In this document: positions 34,102 through 43,626 of the stretch, one piece after another | Layout: the number at the start of each line of letters is the position of its first letter | Position numbering within the stretch: the stretch's first letter is position 1 | Assembly: GCA_910576815.1 (NCBI GenBank) | Contig: CAJTKA010000009.1 | Span: 34,346-98,345 of the forward strand | Source: an uncultured Lachnospiraceae bacterium | Lineage (GTDB): Bacteria; Bacillota; Clostridia; Lachnospirales; Lachnospiraceae | Length of the DNA: 64,000 nucleotides | Direction: 5' to 3' | Notes under the pieces: model-generated | The model's input: the letters and a program-made list of their open reading frames with translations, nothing else | Database searches by the model: none | What the model was told of the DNA's origin: nothing | Made by a program: the position numbers and the translations under genes

Positions 34102-35370
34102 ATGACGAGTAAGAAAGCGAACCAATTGTTTTTAACATTGATACTGACACATATTGTGGTGTCTCTGATTTTGTCTGTTTTTGGGGCGTATTTTAAGATC
34201 AGCATCATTGTGAATTTCCTTTTGTCGGAGGCGATCCTGATGGTGCCGGCGATCCTGTTTCTGCTGTTTACACGACAGCAGCCTGTACGGAACGAATTTG
34301 TGCCCATGCCGCAGCCTGCACTGGACGAGCCTGCCGTTATGCCGCAGCCTGCATGGAACGGCTCCGCGCCCATGTCGCAGCCTGTGCCGAACGGCTCCGC
34401 GCCCATGTCGCAGCCTGTGCCGAACGGCTCCGCGCCCATGTCGCAGTCTGTATCGAACGGCTCTGCAGCCGCGGCGAAGCCCGTGTGTCCCACTGCATTT
34501 CGGCGCATCAAGATTTCCAGTATCCTGATGATTATTCTCGGCACTTTTTTGCTTATGCCGTTTGTGACGGTGTTAAATGCTTTGACTCTGTTTTTTACGG
34601 ACAATGCGGTGGCGGCCATGCAGGGAGATGTATTGAGTCTTCCATTTCCCGTGATGCTCTTTATGATCGGGATACTTGGCCCCTTCTGTGAGGAGTTTGT
34701 CTTTCGCGGCATCATATACGGAAGTTACGCTTATCAGGATGGGAGGATGCAGCCGCGGCCCTCGACTGTCGGCGACAATGCGCTGCAGCACAGTGCCGGG
34801 GTTTGGCCGATCCTGCTTTCGGCCTTCACTTTCGGCCTGATGCACATGAATTTCAACCAGACGGTCTATGCCTTTGCAATTGGCGTTTTTCTGGCTTTTT
34901 TGGTGGAAGCGGCGGGCAGTCTGTGGGCATCCGTGATTTGCCATATGTTTTTTAATTCCTACGAAGTGGTGCTGATGTATCTGGCGAAAGCCATCGGAGG
35001 AAGCGCATATATGGAAAGTGCGAGCAGAGCAGCGGAGGAATTGACGAATGTACAGCTGCAGGCAGCACTTGCGGTCTATTTGCTGATTGCGGCAGTCACG
35101 ACACCCATTGCCGTCTGCTGCGTTGCCTGGATCGCGAAGAATGAGGGGAGACAGGGGGCGGTGAGGGCGCTGTTTCGCGGACAGAAGGGGTGCAAAACGG
35201 CGCAGGTTCTGCAGCCGCAGATGATGAGCAGACAGCAGGAACCTCGGCTCGGGATGCCGATGAGCGGACGGCAGGAATCGCAGCAGCGGAAGCCGCTTGT
35301 CACGGTGCCGCTCATTGTGGCAGTGGTGCTGTGTTTGGGCGTTATGAGTCTGGAATGGTTTTTGTTCTGA
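34102..35370 (+). CDS. CPBP family intramembrane metalloprotease
   Basis: 422-residue polytopic membrane protein. The CPBP/Abi protease motifs are intact: CEEFVFRG (EExxxR), FGLMHMNFNQ and HMFFNS. Two N-terminal helices (about 5-60) are followed by a cytoplasmic or exposed insertion (about 65-130) made of 11-residue repeats rich in Pro, Asn and Met, then the protease helices. The family includes Rce1-like CAAX proteases and bacteriocin-immunity proteins; the substrate is unknown. Its last helix follows another low-complexity Gln/Arg segment. Confidence 0.88.
   Translation: MTSKKANQLFLTLILTHIVVSLILSVFGAYFKISIIVNFLLSEAILMVPAILFLLFTRQQPVRNEFVPMPQPALDEPAVMPQPAWNGSAPMSQPVPNGSAPMSQPVPNGSAPMSQSVSNGSAAAAKPVCPTAFRRIKISSILMIILGTFLLMPFVTVLNALTLFFTDNAVAAMQGDVLSLPFPVMLFMIGILGPFCEEFVFRGIIYGSYAYQDGRMQPRPSTVGDNALQHSAGVWPILLSAFTFGLMHMNFNQTVYAFAIGVFLAFLVEAAGSLWASVICHMFFNSYEVVLMYLAKAIGGSAYMESASRAAEELTNVQLQAALAVYLLIAAVTTPIAVCCVAWIAKNEGRQGAVRALFRGQKGCKTAQVLQPQMMSRQQEPRLGMPMSGRQESQQRKPLVTVPLIVAVVLCLGVMSLEWFLF
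34315..34479 (+). repeat. 33-bp in-frame tandem repeat in the CPBP protease gene
   Basis: Five units of 33 bp, starting at 34315, 34348, 34381, 34414 and 34447. The units at 34381 and 34414 are identical. The outer ones are diverged. Each encodes an 11-residue PVPNGSAPMSQ-type unit, so copy-number change keeps the frame. Confidence 0.9.
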
Positions 35371-35404
35371 TTAGAATTTGAAATAATGAAAGAAAAGGAA
35401 ATAA

Positions 35405-35447
35405 ATAACGGTCATTTCCGGACATTTGGTCCCGAGATGGCCGTTAT
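35405..35447 (-). terminator. Hairpin between convergent CPBP and YjfB genes
   Basis: An 11-bp stem with one mismatch (35405-35415 with 35437-35447) closing a 21-nt loop. On the minus strand it is followed by a T-rich stretch, so it most likely ends the yjfB transcript. Confidence 0.55.
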
Positions 35448-35515
35448 CTCTCCGGTCATAAGGCCGGATCCGCTGTCTGACCCGATCTAGTCAAGCAGGA
35501 ATAACATACGTTATC

Positions 35516-35707
35516 CTATACCGTCATATCGAAGTTTCCTCCGATGTGGGGATTTACGGACAGCTCCATTGCGGCTGCGTCCATCATGTTGACGACCTGG
35601 CTGCCTGTGGTCTCTGCCTGATCCAGAGACTTAGCGAGCATTGCAACGCCGAAGGCGTCATTCGTCTTTGCGGACGACATAGCCATAGATAATTTTGCGA
35701 TATCCAT
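35516..35707 (-). CDS. YjfB family putative motility protein
   Basis: 63-residue protein matching the YjfB family, annotated as putative motility proteins without a proven function. The ATG at 35707 follows GGAGG; an upstream in-frame ATG at 35719 is less well placed. The sequence is helical and alanine-rich (MAMSSAKTNDAFGVAMLAKS), with a conserved C-terminal NPHIGGNFDMTV. It is a single-gene unit with its own promoter and terminator. No flagellar genes are visible. Confidence 0.85.
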   Translation of the reverse strand: MDIAKLSMAMSSAKTNDAFGVAMLAKSLDQAETTGSQVVNMMDAAAMELSVNPHIGGNFDMTV

Positions 35708-35767
35708 AATTACCTCCATTCCGAAGCTTTATCAGCTTCTTCATTTGAACTGTTTATCGCTGCCTAC

Positions 35768-35796
35768 AGTATAGCATAGATTCTTGGCTGCTTCAA
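35768..35796 (-). promoter_or_regulatory. Promoter for yjfB
   Basis: On the minus strand, TTGAAG (35791-35796) and TATACT (35768-35773) are spaced by 17 nt, with an extended TGC before the -10. The rest of the 298-nt gap between yjfB and the next gene is AT-rich and shows no other clear element. Confidence 0.8.
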
Positions 35797-36017
35797 TTGC
35801 CGCTTCCAAATCTGTAAATTTCGTTCCTTGTACAAAATGTCTAAAAACCTAAATTTCCCTAAATCGCCAAAATTTCAAAAAAATACACAAAAAATTCAGG
35901 AAAACAGGTAGATTTTTTTGTGACTATAGATTAAAATAAGACATAGCTTTTGCTTTTCGTAATAATGGGGGTCGAAAGGCATTGTGAATTGTTACTACGA
36001 AACAGATGAGGTGGGGT

Positions 36018-37106
36018 ATGATTTCAAATCAGATTTTGCAGAATACGATCGAGGGATTAAAGGCGATCGCAAGAGTTGAACTATGCGTGATGGATGTCGA
36101 CGGTAAGGTGGCGGCGCAGACAACGGACGAGATGGAGCGCTGCGGCAGGGCGGCGGCGGAGTTTGCCGAGTCTCCGGCAGATTCACAGGAGATCCAGGGG
36201 TATCAGTACTTTAAGATTTACGATGACCAGCAGCTTGAGTACATATTGGTAGCGGGCGGCGTGGGCGAGGATGTCTACATGGTGGGCAAGATGGTCGCCT
36301 TCCAGATCCAAAACCTGCTCATTGCCTACAAGGAGCGCTTTGACAAGGATAATTTTATCAAGAACCTTCTGCTTGATAATCTGCTTTTGGTGGACATTTA
36401 CAGCCGTGCAAAGAAGCTGCATATTCAGACGGATGTCAGGCGCGTGGCGCTCATCGTTGAGACGGATAATGTAAAGGACTGCAACGCGTTAGAGAGCGTG
36501 CGCACATATTTTGGCATCAATAATAAGGACTTTATCACAGCGGTGGATGAGAATAACGTTATTGTGGTGAAGGATCTTTCCGAGGACGACAGTGCGCGGG
36601 CAATCGAGAGCTGCGCATCGGCAGTGGCAGCATTTTTACGCAAGGAGAGCTTTCAGAATGTCCGTATTTCCTACGGTACGGTGGTGAACGAAATCAAGGG
36701 CGTGAGCAGTTCCTATAAAGAAGCGAAGATGGCGCTTGATGTGGGTAAGATCTTTTTCGGGGAGCGGGATGTCATCGCTTACAGCGAGCTTGGCATCGGA
36801 CGTCTGATCTATCAGCTTCCGATCCCTCTGTGCAAGATGTTCATCAAGGAAATCTTTGACGGCAAGAGCCCCGATGAGTTCGACGAGGAGACCCTTACTA
36901 CCATCAATAAGTTTTTTGAGAACTCCCTGAACGTATCCGAGACCTCCAGACAGCTGTTTATCCACAGGAATACGCTGGTCTACCGTTTGGATAAGCTGCA
37001 AAAAAGCACAGGGCTCGACCTGCGGGTGTTCGAGGACGCCATCACGTTTAAGATCGCGTTGATGGTCGTAAAATACATGAAGTACATGGAATCATTTGAA
37101 TTTTAA
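36018..37106 (+). CDS. CdaR/PucR family transcriptional regulator
   Basis: 362 residues. The N-terminal ligand-sensing region (about 1-130) resembles the sugar-diacid recognition type. A central GGDEF-like CdaR domain and a C-terminal PucR-type helix-turn-helix follow (VSETSRQLFIHRNTLVYRLD near 305-325). The ATG at 36018 is chosen over 36006 because AGGTGG lies between them. It sits 40 nt before ftsE, and no adjacent catabolic operon shows its target. Confidence 0.88.
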   Translation: MISNQILQNTIEGLKAIARVELCVMDVDGKVAAQTTDEMERCGRAAAEFAESPADSQEIQGYQYFKIYDDQQLEYILVAGGVGEDVYMVGKMVAFQIQNLLIAYKERFDKDNFIKNLLLDNLLLVDIYSRAKKLHIQTDVRRVALIVETDNVKDCNALESVRTYFGINNKDFITAVDENNVIVVKDLSEDDSARAIESCASAVAAFLRKESFQNVRISYGTVVNEIKGVSSSYKEAKMALDVGKIFFGERDVIAYSELGIGRLIYQLPIPLCKMFIKEIFDGKSPDEFDEETLTTINKFFENSLNVSETSRQLFIHRNTLVYRLDKLQKSTGLDLRVFEDAITFKIALMVVKYMKYMESFEF

Positions 37107-37146
37107 TATAGGATCAAAAACGGATCAACAATAGGAGAAAAGTAAC

Positions 37147-37878
37147 GTGGCAGTAAAGAAAAGAAGAAGATCTCCCGCCGTGGAGAATGAAATCATCAAT
37201 CTGACCAATGTCAGCAAGGCCTATTCTACAGGGGCTCCCGCCTTAAAGGACGTAAACCTTCATATCAGCAGAGGCGAGTTCGTCTTTATCGTGGGGGACA
37301 GCGGTTCGGGCAAATCTACCCTCATTAAGCTCCTTTTGCGGGAGCTGACGATCTCCAGCGGCTATATTAATGTGATGGGCTATGATCTTTCTAAGATCAA
37401 ACACAGAAAGATCCCTAAATTCAGAAGGAATCTGGGGATCGTGTTTCAGGACTTCCGTCTCTTGAAGGACAGGAATGTCTATGAGAACGTGGCCTTTGCC
37501 CAGCGCATCATCCAGAAGTCGAATAAAGAGATCAAAAAGAACGTTCCCAGCATTCTGGCGATCGTGGGTCTTGCGGGCAAATATAAGGCGAAGCCCAAAC
37601 AGCTCTCGGGCGGCGAGCAGCAGAGAGTGGCGCTGGCGCGCGCGCTGGTGAATCAGCCGACCATTCTTTTGGCGGACGAGCCTACGGGTAATCTGGATCC
37701 CAAAAATTCCTGGGAGATCATGAAACTTTTGGAGCAGATCAACGAGAACGGCACCACCGTTATCGTGGTGACGCATAACCGTGAAATTGTAAACGCCATG
37801 CAGAAACGTGTAGTCACCTTGAAACGCGGCGTTATCATTAGCGACGAGGAAAAGGGAGGGTACATAGATGAGGATTAG
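37147..37878 (+). CDS. ftsE: Cell-division ABC transporter ATPase FtsE
   Basis: ATPase of the FtsEX complex, which drives conformational activation of peptidoglycan hydrolases. 243 residues from a GTG with AGGAGAAAAG upstream. Walker A is GDSGSGKST near 50, signature LSGGEQQRVALARAL, Walker B ILLADEPTGNL. The N-terminal extension of about 15 basic residues is unusual but small. It overlaps ftsX by 11 nt. Confidence 0.96.
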   Translation: MAVKKRRRSPAVENEIINLTNVSKAYSTGAPALKDVNLHISRGEFVFIVGDSGSGKSTLIKLLLRELTISSGYINVMGYDLSKIKHRKIPKFRRNLGIVFQDFRLLKDRNVYENVAFAQRIIQKSNKEIKKNVPSILAIVGLAGKYKAKPKQLSGGEQQRVALARALVNQPTILLADEPTGNLDPKNSWEIMKLLEQINENGTTVIVVTHNREIVNAMQKRVVTLKRGVIISDEEKGGYIDED

Positions 37879-38764
37879 TACACTTTTCTACACGCTCAAG
37901 CAGGGATTCCGCAATATTTTTCGGAACAAGCTCTTTTCGCTGGCATCCATCGCGACGATCGCTGCCTGCCTTTTTCTTTTTGGTATCTTCTATGCAATTG
38001 TGGCAAACTTCCAGCATATCGTAAAGAATGCGGAGGAGGGCGTCTCCGTCTGGGTGTTCTTTGACGAGGGCATCGAAGATATCCGCATCCAGCAGATCGG
38101 CGATATGATTGCCAAGCGTCCCGAGGTGGCGAAAATGGATTTCATCTCGGCGGAACAGGCATGGGAAGGCTTTAAGGACGAGTATCTTGGCGAGTACGGC
38201 GACGGCTTTACGGAGAATCCTTTGGAGAACTCCGCAAATTATCAGGTTTACTTAAACGATGTATCCATGCAGTCTGCGCTGGTGACCTATCTGGAAGCGA
38301 TAGACGGCGTGCGCATGGTCAACCGCTCGGAGCTGGTAGCGACCACTCTCACAGGCGTCAATGCCCTGATTGCCTATGTTTCGGCGGGCATTATCGCGAT
38401 CCTGCTGGCAGTGTCCATCTTCCTGATCAGCAATACCGTAGCGATCGGCATCTCTGTTCGCAGAGAGGAGATCAATATCATGAAATATATTGGCGCCACA
38501 GACTTTTTCGTGCGATCCCCCTTTGTGGTGGAAGGCATTTTGATCGGTCTGATCGGGGCGTCGCTTCCGCTCGGCTTCATTTATACCATTTATAATGTGG
38601 TCCTGGGCTACGTGATGGAGCGGTTTCCCCAGCTTTCAGAACTTTTGAGTTTTGTGCCAGCGGAGGCGGTCTTTAACGTACTTGTACCCGTATCGCTTGG
38701 CTTGGGCGTGGGGATCGGATTTTTGGGGAGTATGGTGACTGTGAGAAGACACTTAAGGGTATAA
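37868..38764 (+). CDS. ftsX: Cell-division protein FtsX
   Basis: Membrane partner of FtsE that relays ATP-driven motion to external hydrolases. 298 residues, four transmembrane helices: one N-terminal (about 20-45), a large extracellular loop (about 50-165), then three C-terminal. The conserved REEINIMKYIGATDFFVRSP segment is present. A GGGAGGG site precedes the ATG. The M23 protein just downstream is the likely activated partner. Confidence 0.95.
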   Translation: MRISTLFYTLKQGFRNIFRNKLFSLASIATIAACLFLFGIFYAIVANFQHIVKNAEEGVSVWVFFDEGIEDIRIQQIGDMIAKRPEVAKMDFISAEQAWEGFKDEYLGEYGDGFTENPLENSANYQVYLNDVSMQSALVTYLEAIDGVRMVNRSELVATTLTGVNALIAYVSAGIIAILLAVSIFLISNTVAIGISVRREEINIMKYIGATDFFVRSPFVVEGILIGLIGASLPLGFIYTIYNVVLGYVMERFPQLSELLSFVPAEAVFNVLVPVSLGLGVGIGFLGSMVTVRRHLRV

Positions 38765-38768
38765 CAGT

Positions 38769-39998
38769 TTGAAAATAGCAATTTGGAAAAAGACTAAAAG
38801 AATAACAAGTGTTATCATATGTCTTGCGCTGATCCTTTCCTGCGGGACGACCTCTCTTACCGCGCAGGCGGTCACAAGCGAGAGCATCCGCGAGAAAGAA
38901 CGGGAGATCGAGAAGGCGAAGGAGGAAGTTTCCGGCTTAAAGAGCAGCCTGACCGATGTGGAAAAGCTGAAAAAGGAGCTGGAACAGTCCAAGAACGACC
39001 TGACGGCCTTTGTCAGGCAGTTGGACGGTCAGCTTGCCGACATACAGGATAAGATCGCGCAATATAATACAATGATAACCGATAAAGAGCAGGAGATCGA
39101 GGAGACCATGCGGGATCTGGATGAGGCGCAGGCGAGGCAGGAAAGACAGTACGCTGCCATGAAGAAGCGCATCCAGTTCATGTATGAGCGCAGTGATTCC
39201 TTTTATTTAGAAACGCTGTTCGGTTCCAATAGTATTGCGGGTATTGTCAACCGCGCGGATTACATCGAGGCGCTTTCCCGCTATGACAGAGATAAGCTTG
39301 ACGAGTATGTGGCGACCAGAAAATATGTAGAGCTCTGCAAGGAGGAGCTGGAGACGGAAAAGCAGCTCCTTGACGAGGCCAAGCTTGCGGTGGAGCAGGA
39401 GGAGGCAAATGTCAATACTCTGATCGGGGAGAAGGAAGCCCAGATCGTTTCCGTCAGCGGCGACATTGCCAATAAAGAGGCGGCCATCAAGGAATACGAG
39501 GACATGATCGCGCAGGAAAATGCTGAGATCGCTGCGCTCGAGAAGGCGGTGGCCGAGGAAAAGGCCAGACTGGAGGCGGAAAATGCGCAGGCCCGCATTT
39601 ACAATGGCGGTCTGTTCGCGTGGCCCTGCCCGGGATATAAGCGCATTTCCGACGAGTACGGCAACCGTATGCACCCGATCCTTGGTGTGGAGAAGTTTCA
39701 CAACGGTCTGGATATGGCGGCTTCTTCGGGAACGCCGATCCTGGCGGCTTATGACGGTGATGTGGTAGCGGCGGATTACAGCAGCAGCATGGGCAACTAT
39801 ATCATGATCAATCATGGCAGCGGCCTTTACACGATCTATATGCACTGTTCCGCGCTCTATGTATCGAAGGGGCAGACCGTTTATAAAGGACAGAATATCG
39901 CGGCAGTCGGCTCGACCGGGCGTTCCACCGGGCCGCATCTGCATTTCAGCGTGCGCCTGAACGGAAATTACGTCAGCCCGTGGAACTACCTGAAATAG
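38769..39998 (+). CDS. Secreted coiled-coil M23 peptidase (EnvC/CwlO-like murein hydrolase or activator)
   Basis: 409 residues from a TTG start. A signal peptide (about 1-36) is followed by a long coiled coil (about 40-265), then an M23 domain (about 290-409). The domain has HNGLDMAASSGTPILAA and GPHLHFSV, so the zinc-binding histidines and aspartate appear intact; it may therefore be an active endopeptidase, unlike E. coli EnvC. The coiled coil plus position directly after ftsEX suggests that FtsX holds or activates it at the division site or sidewall. Confidence 0.92.
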   Translation: MKIAIWKKTKRITSVIICLALILSCGTTSLTAQAVTSESIREKEREIEKAKEEVSGLKSSLTDVEKLKKELEQSKNDLTAFVRQLDGQLADIQDKIAQYNTMITDKEQEIEETMRDLDEAQARQERQYAAMKKRIQFMYERSDSFYLETLFGSNSIAGIVNRADYIEALSRYDRDKLDEYVATRKYVELCKEELETEKQLLDEAKLAVEQEEANVNTLIGEKEAQIVSVSGDIANKEAAIKEYEDMIAQENAEIAALEKAVAEEKARLEAENAQARIYNGGLFAWPCPGYKRISDEYGNRMHPILGVEKFHNGLDMAASSGTPILAAYDGDVVAADYSSSMGNYIMINHGSGLYTIYMHCSALYVSKGQTVYKGQNIAAVGSTGRSTGPHLHFSVRLNGNYVSPWNYLK

Positions 39999-40013
39999 CA
40001 TTGAGTCCATGCA

Positions 40014-40073
40014 GTCTGGTGCAAAAGCGGACTGAGGAAAGCTTGCTTTCATCAGGCTGTTTTTGTGCCAGAC
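40014..40073 (+). terminator. Hairpin after the M23 gene, terminator-like
   Basis: An inner stem with a 2-nt loop (40032-40055, one mismatch) is followed by TGTTTTTG. An outer 13-bp imperfect stem (40014-40026 with 40061-40073) encloses it. It may end or attenuate transcription into ctpA. Confidence 0.6.
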
Positions 40074-40092
40074 TATACGGCGAAAGCCGGAC

Positions 40093-40140
40093 ATGAGCAA
40101 AAGAAGCCTCGGAGAGGCGATTTGCGAATGAGCATGGGCG
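40093..40140. repeat. Palindromic intergenic repeat, family 2 (copy b)
   Basis: Matches 31081-31140: ATGAGCAAAAG, AGCC with a GCCTC/GAGGC hairpin, then GATTTGCGAATG. As with the first copy, it ends directly before the ribosome site of the next gene. Confidence 0.65.
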
Positions 40141-40156
40141 AAAGGAGATAAGTGTA

Positions 40157-41446
40157 ATGGATCAAAATAATTATTACCATATGAATAATATCCAGCCTCA
40201 GCAGCCAATTCCCCCGCAGCAGCCTCATAAGAACGGCGGCATTCTTTTGGGAATGATGCTCGGCATTGCGGCGACGCTCCTCGTCGGCGGCTTTGTCCTT
40301 GTGGGCGTTAAATTTTACGAGGCAGTGGACAGCAGGAAGGCGGCGGAGAACAAAAGCACAGCTGCCATGGACAGCATCGTGAGTGAGGAGACTGAGAAAA
40401 AGCTTTCCGCGATCGAGGACGTGATCGAAGAATATTATTATCAGGATGCGGATATCGACGTGGACGCGATGACCGAGGGAATGTATCATGGTATGGTGGA
40501 TGCGCTGGGCGATCCTTATTCTGTCTATTACACCGAGGAAGAATGGGAGGATCTGATGCGGGATACCGAGGGGATCTATTATGGCATCGGGGCGTATCTG
40601 ATGATCGACCAGGCAACCGGGCTGGGTAAAATATCGGGCGTTATCGAAAATACTCCCGCGCAGGAGGCAGGGCTTCGTGAAAATGACCTGCTCTATTTGG
40701 TGGATGGTGAGAGCACTGCGGGCATGGAACTTTCCGAGATTGTTTCCCGCGTAAAAGGTGAGCAGGGCACGAAGGTCCATCTGACTATTTACAGAGAAGG
40801 CGAGAGTGATTATCTGGAAGTAGACGTGGAGCGGCGGAAGATCGAGTCGCCCACCGTGAAGTACGAGATATTAAAAAATAACATAGGTTATATTCAGATC
40901 ACGGAGTTTGACGATGTGACAACTGACCAGTTTACCGAAGCGCTGGCCGTTGTGAAGGGCGCTCATGCCAAAGGGCTGATCATTGATTTGCGAGGGAACC
41001 CCGGCGGCAGTCTGAATGTGGTCGTGGACATTGCCAGACAAATTCTGCCAAAGGGCCTGATCGTTTACACAGAAGATAAATATGGTGAACGGGAAGAATA
41101 TAACTGTGATGGCAGACGACAGCTTGATATGCCGCTGGTGGTTCTTGTCAACGGAAACTCCGCCAGTGCCTCCGAGATCTTGGCAGGCGCGGTCAAGGAT
41201 TATAAAGTGGGCACGCTTGTCGGCACCACTACCTTTGGCAAAGGTATTGTGCAGCGAATCCTGCCTCTGACGGACGGCACGGCATTAAAGCTTACCATCA
41301 GCGCTTACTACACTCCTAATGGCAATAACATTCACGGCGTGGGCATCGAGCCCGACGTGATATGCGAATTTGACAGCGACGCCTATTACGACGATGACGT
41401 AGATAACCAGTTGGATAAGGCAGTGGAGATCCTTCTGGGGGAGTAA
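40157..41446 (+). CDS. S41 family C-terminal processing peptidase (CtpA/CtpB-like)
   Basis: Membrane-anchored serine protease with a PDZ domain. 429 residues. A Pro/Gln-rich cytoplasmic start (about 1-30) is followed by one transmembrane helix (about 32-55), a PDZ region (about 130-215) and the S41 core. The nucleophile motif NSASASEILAG is near 335 and the lysine-bearing TTFGKGIVQ near 360. An AAAGGAG site precedes the ATG. It closes the ftsEX-M23 block and may process a cell-wall enzyme or a signalling protein. Confidence 0.94.
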   Translation: MDQNNYYHMNNIQPQQPIPPQQPHKNGGILLGMMLGIAATLLVGGFVLVGVKFYEAVDSRKAAENKSTAAMDSIVSEETEKKLSAIEDVIEEYYYQDADIDVDAMTEGMYHGMVDALGDPYSVYYTEEEWEDLMRDTEGIYYGIGAYLMIDQATGLGKISGVIENTPAQEAGLRENDLLYLVDGESTAGMELSEIVSRVKGEQGTKVHLTIYREGESDYLEVDVERRKIESPTVKYEILKNNIGYIQITEFDDVTTDQFTEALAVVKGAHAKGLIIDLRGNPGGSLNVVVDIARQILPKGLIVYTEDKYGEREEYNCDGRRQLDMPLVVLVNGNSASASEILAGAVKDYKVGTLVGTTTFGKGIVQRILPLTDGTALKLTISAYYTPNGNNIHGVGIEPDVICEFDSDAYYDDDVDNQLDKAVEILLGE

Positions 41447-41495
41447 AAGACTGGACAGATGCCGGAAGGAGCCGGAGATTTTGGAGAAACGGAAT

Positions 41496-43604
41496 ATGAA
41501 GGAATATCTCAGCAGACACCGTGCGGTTTTGCTTACATGCTTCCCCGCGCTGGTGATCTTTCTGCTTGCAACGTACAGGCTGTCCGAGACGGGGCAGCCC
41601 ATCCTGTTTAATGACGAGATCGGATACTGGTCCAACAGCGCCTTTTTTCTGGGAATGGACTGGACGTCGGTGACGGGAAGGATCAATTATTATTCTTATG
41701 GGTATAGTCTGCTTCTGGTGCCCCTCAGAGTGATGGGGAAATGGTTTTATTGGAGCTGGGAGAGTCTGTATCATGCGGGAGTCGTACTAAACGGCGCTTT
41801 CCTGATGGGGAGTTACCTGATTTCAATGAGACTGGCAAAGCGTTATCTGCCCGAAATGAACCGAATCGTCAGGACGGCGGTCTGCTTTGTTGTCTGTACC
41901 TACTCGTCTTATATTGTCTATGCGCATATTACCTGGGCGGAATGCGCACTCCTGTTTTTCTTCTGGGTCTATCTCTATGTGATGATGCGGGTGACAGACC
42001 GGCCGACAGTGGGAAACCATGCGGCTCTTGCAATGGTTTCTCTTTATCTGTACACGATCCATCAGCGCTGTCTGGGAATCGTGGTGACGGCGGTCATCGT
42101 GGTGCTGTGTGTGCGGCTTTTTCGGTTGAGCCGTCTGCGTGATACGGCGGCCTTTCTGGGCTGTCTGTACTTGTGCGGGCTGGTACACGGCGCGGTCAAA
42201 TGGAACCTGCAGCATGTGAATTATCTGGGGGAAGAACAGGCAGCTCTGAGTGAGAGCGTGGGACATGCCTTTACGGGGACGGCAAAACTCTTTCTTGCGG
42301 CGGGCTTGCTGTTGCTGCTGTGCCTGTACCTGATAGAAAAACGAAGATATAAGATCCTGCTTGCGCTGCTTGCGGCGGGTCTTTTGCTTGGAGCGGGTAT
42401 GGTTTGGTATCGCATAGCGGGCGGAGCTGGGGGCGTGGCGTCAGCGGCCGGCGTGGTAACGGACGGTGCCTCGGATGTGCGCATTTCTGTTAATGACTTT
42501 TCTGGTCAATGGGACGTGGTGCGCAATCTCTTTTCGGTAAACGGCCTGATCCGTCTGGGAATCAGCGTTGTCGGCAAATGGTTTTACCTGGCGTCGGCTA
42601 CGGGATTCGTGATCTGCTGGGGCATCGTGGGACTGTGCAGACATGCGTGCCTCCTGTGCAGGGATGTTTTTATTCGAACGTTTCGGAGGCACAGAGGGCA
42701 GGGGAAAGAAGCACAAACAGCAAATGGCGGCATTTCGGAGGAGCACATTTCGTCTATCCGAGAGCGGATTTGGTTTTTTGGGGTCCTTCTGGCCTGGTTT
42801 TCTTCCTTTATGATCAGTGCGATCTATAAAGAAGGCTTTTACAAGAACGACGATCTGTTTAACGGCCGATATGTCGAGTTCACCATCGGTTTTTTGCTGA
42901 TATACGGGCTGCATTGTTTGATAAATGACAAAAAATGGGTGCGCAAGGTGCTGCTTGTCATGGTATTATATATAGCAGCGGGACATCTTTGCCAGTATGC
43001 GATCGACGAGATCGGCCGCACAGAGTTTGAACTGGCGCACTGCGTCATGTTCGGACGGATGGTGTGGAATTATGAAGTGCCTGTCGGTAAGGTGCGGGTG
43101 GTGGAGGGATACATCATTCCGTACGCCTTATGTTTTTTCGCGATCCTGAAGCTTCTGCGGGAACGTTTCCCGAAAGCGGCGGTGGTCAGAACGGTTCTGG
43201 CGCTTGCGATTCCCCTTGCGGTCTGGTCTTATCTGGGCAGATCGATCGTAGATCACTATGTGGTGGTCAGGAATGAAAAGCAGGCGGAACCGCTTCCCCG
43301 GTTTGCTTCGTGGATCAATGTGCTGGACACGGAAGGGGGACAGAAGGTATACTATATCTTAGACGCGGCGAACCAAAGATACGCCGGTGCGCTGCAGTAT
43401 ATGCTGCAGGACAAGCCCGTCACGGCGGCGTGGCTTGCAGAGGTACCGTTTACGGAAGACGCCTTTTTTGTGATGAAACGGGACTGCATCGAAACGGAGG
43501 CGGTGGTCGGGAATTGCGAGCTGGTCTCGGAATCAGGCAGTTATCTGCTTTTCATCAATAACAGTCAGGAATTGATGGAAAGATGGCGCCCTTTTACAAA
43601 GTGA
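41496..43604 (+). CDS. Polytopic membrane protein, putative GT-C glycosyltransferase
   Basis: 702 residues with about a dozen transmembrane helices and a long C-terminal external part. It is not recognised as a named family. The first loop carries an Asp-Glu pair in FNDEIGYWSNSA, the position of the catalytic motif in GT-C enzymes such as the PMT/ArnT class. The ATG at 41496 follows GGAGAA; a TTG at 41481 is in frame. The next gene encodes a DPM1/GtrB-like GT2, the usual partner that loads sugar onto a polyprenyl phosphate. The GT-C role is inference. Confidence 0.65.
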   Translation: MKEYLSRHRAVLLTCFPALVIFLLATYRLSETGQPILFNDEIGYWSNSAFFLGMDWTSVTGRINYYSYGYSLLLVPLRVMGKWFYWSWESLYHAGVVLNGAFLMGSYLISMRLAKRYLPEMNRIVRTAVCFVVCTYSSYIVYAHITWAECALLFFFWVYLYVMMRVTDRPTVGNHAALAMVSLYLYTIHQRCLGIVVTAVIVVLCVRLFRLSRLRDTAAFLGCLYLCGLVHGAVKWNLQHVNYLGEEQAALSESVGHAFTGTAKLFLAAGLLLLLCLYLIEKRRYKILLALLAAGLLLGAGMVWYRIAGGAGGVASAAGVVTDGASDVRISVNDFSGQWDVVRNLFSVNGLIRLGISVVGKWFYLASATGFVICWGIVGLCRHACLLCRDVFIRTFRRHRGQGKEAQTANGGISEEHISSIRERIWFFGVLLAWFSSFMISAIYKEGFYKNDDLFNGRYVEFTIGFLLIYGLHCLINDKKWVRKVLLVMVLYIAAGHLCQYAIDEIGRTEFELAHCVMFGRMVWNYEVPVGKVRVVEGYIIPYALCFFAILKLLRERFPKAAVVRTVLALAIPLAVWSYLGRSIVDHYVVVRNEKQAEPLPRFASWINVLDTEGGQKVYYILDAANQRYAGALQYMLQDKPVTAAWLAEVPFTEDAFFVMKRDCIETEAVVGNCELVSESGSYLLFINNSQELMERWRPFTK

Positions 43605-43626
43605 GACGGGACGCGGGAGGCACTTC

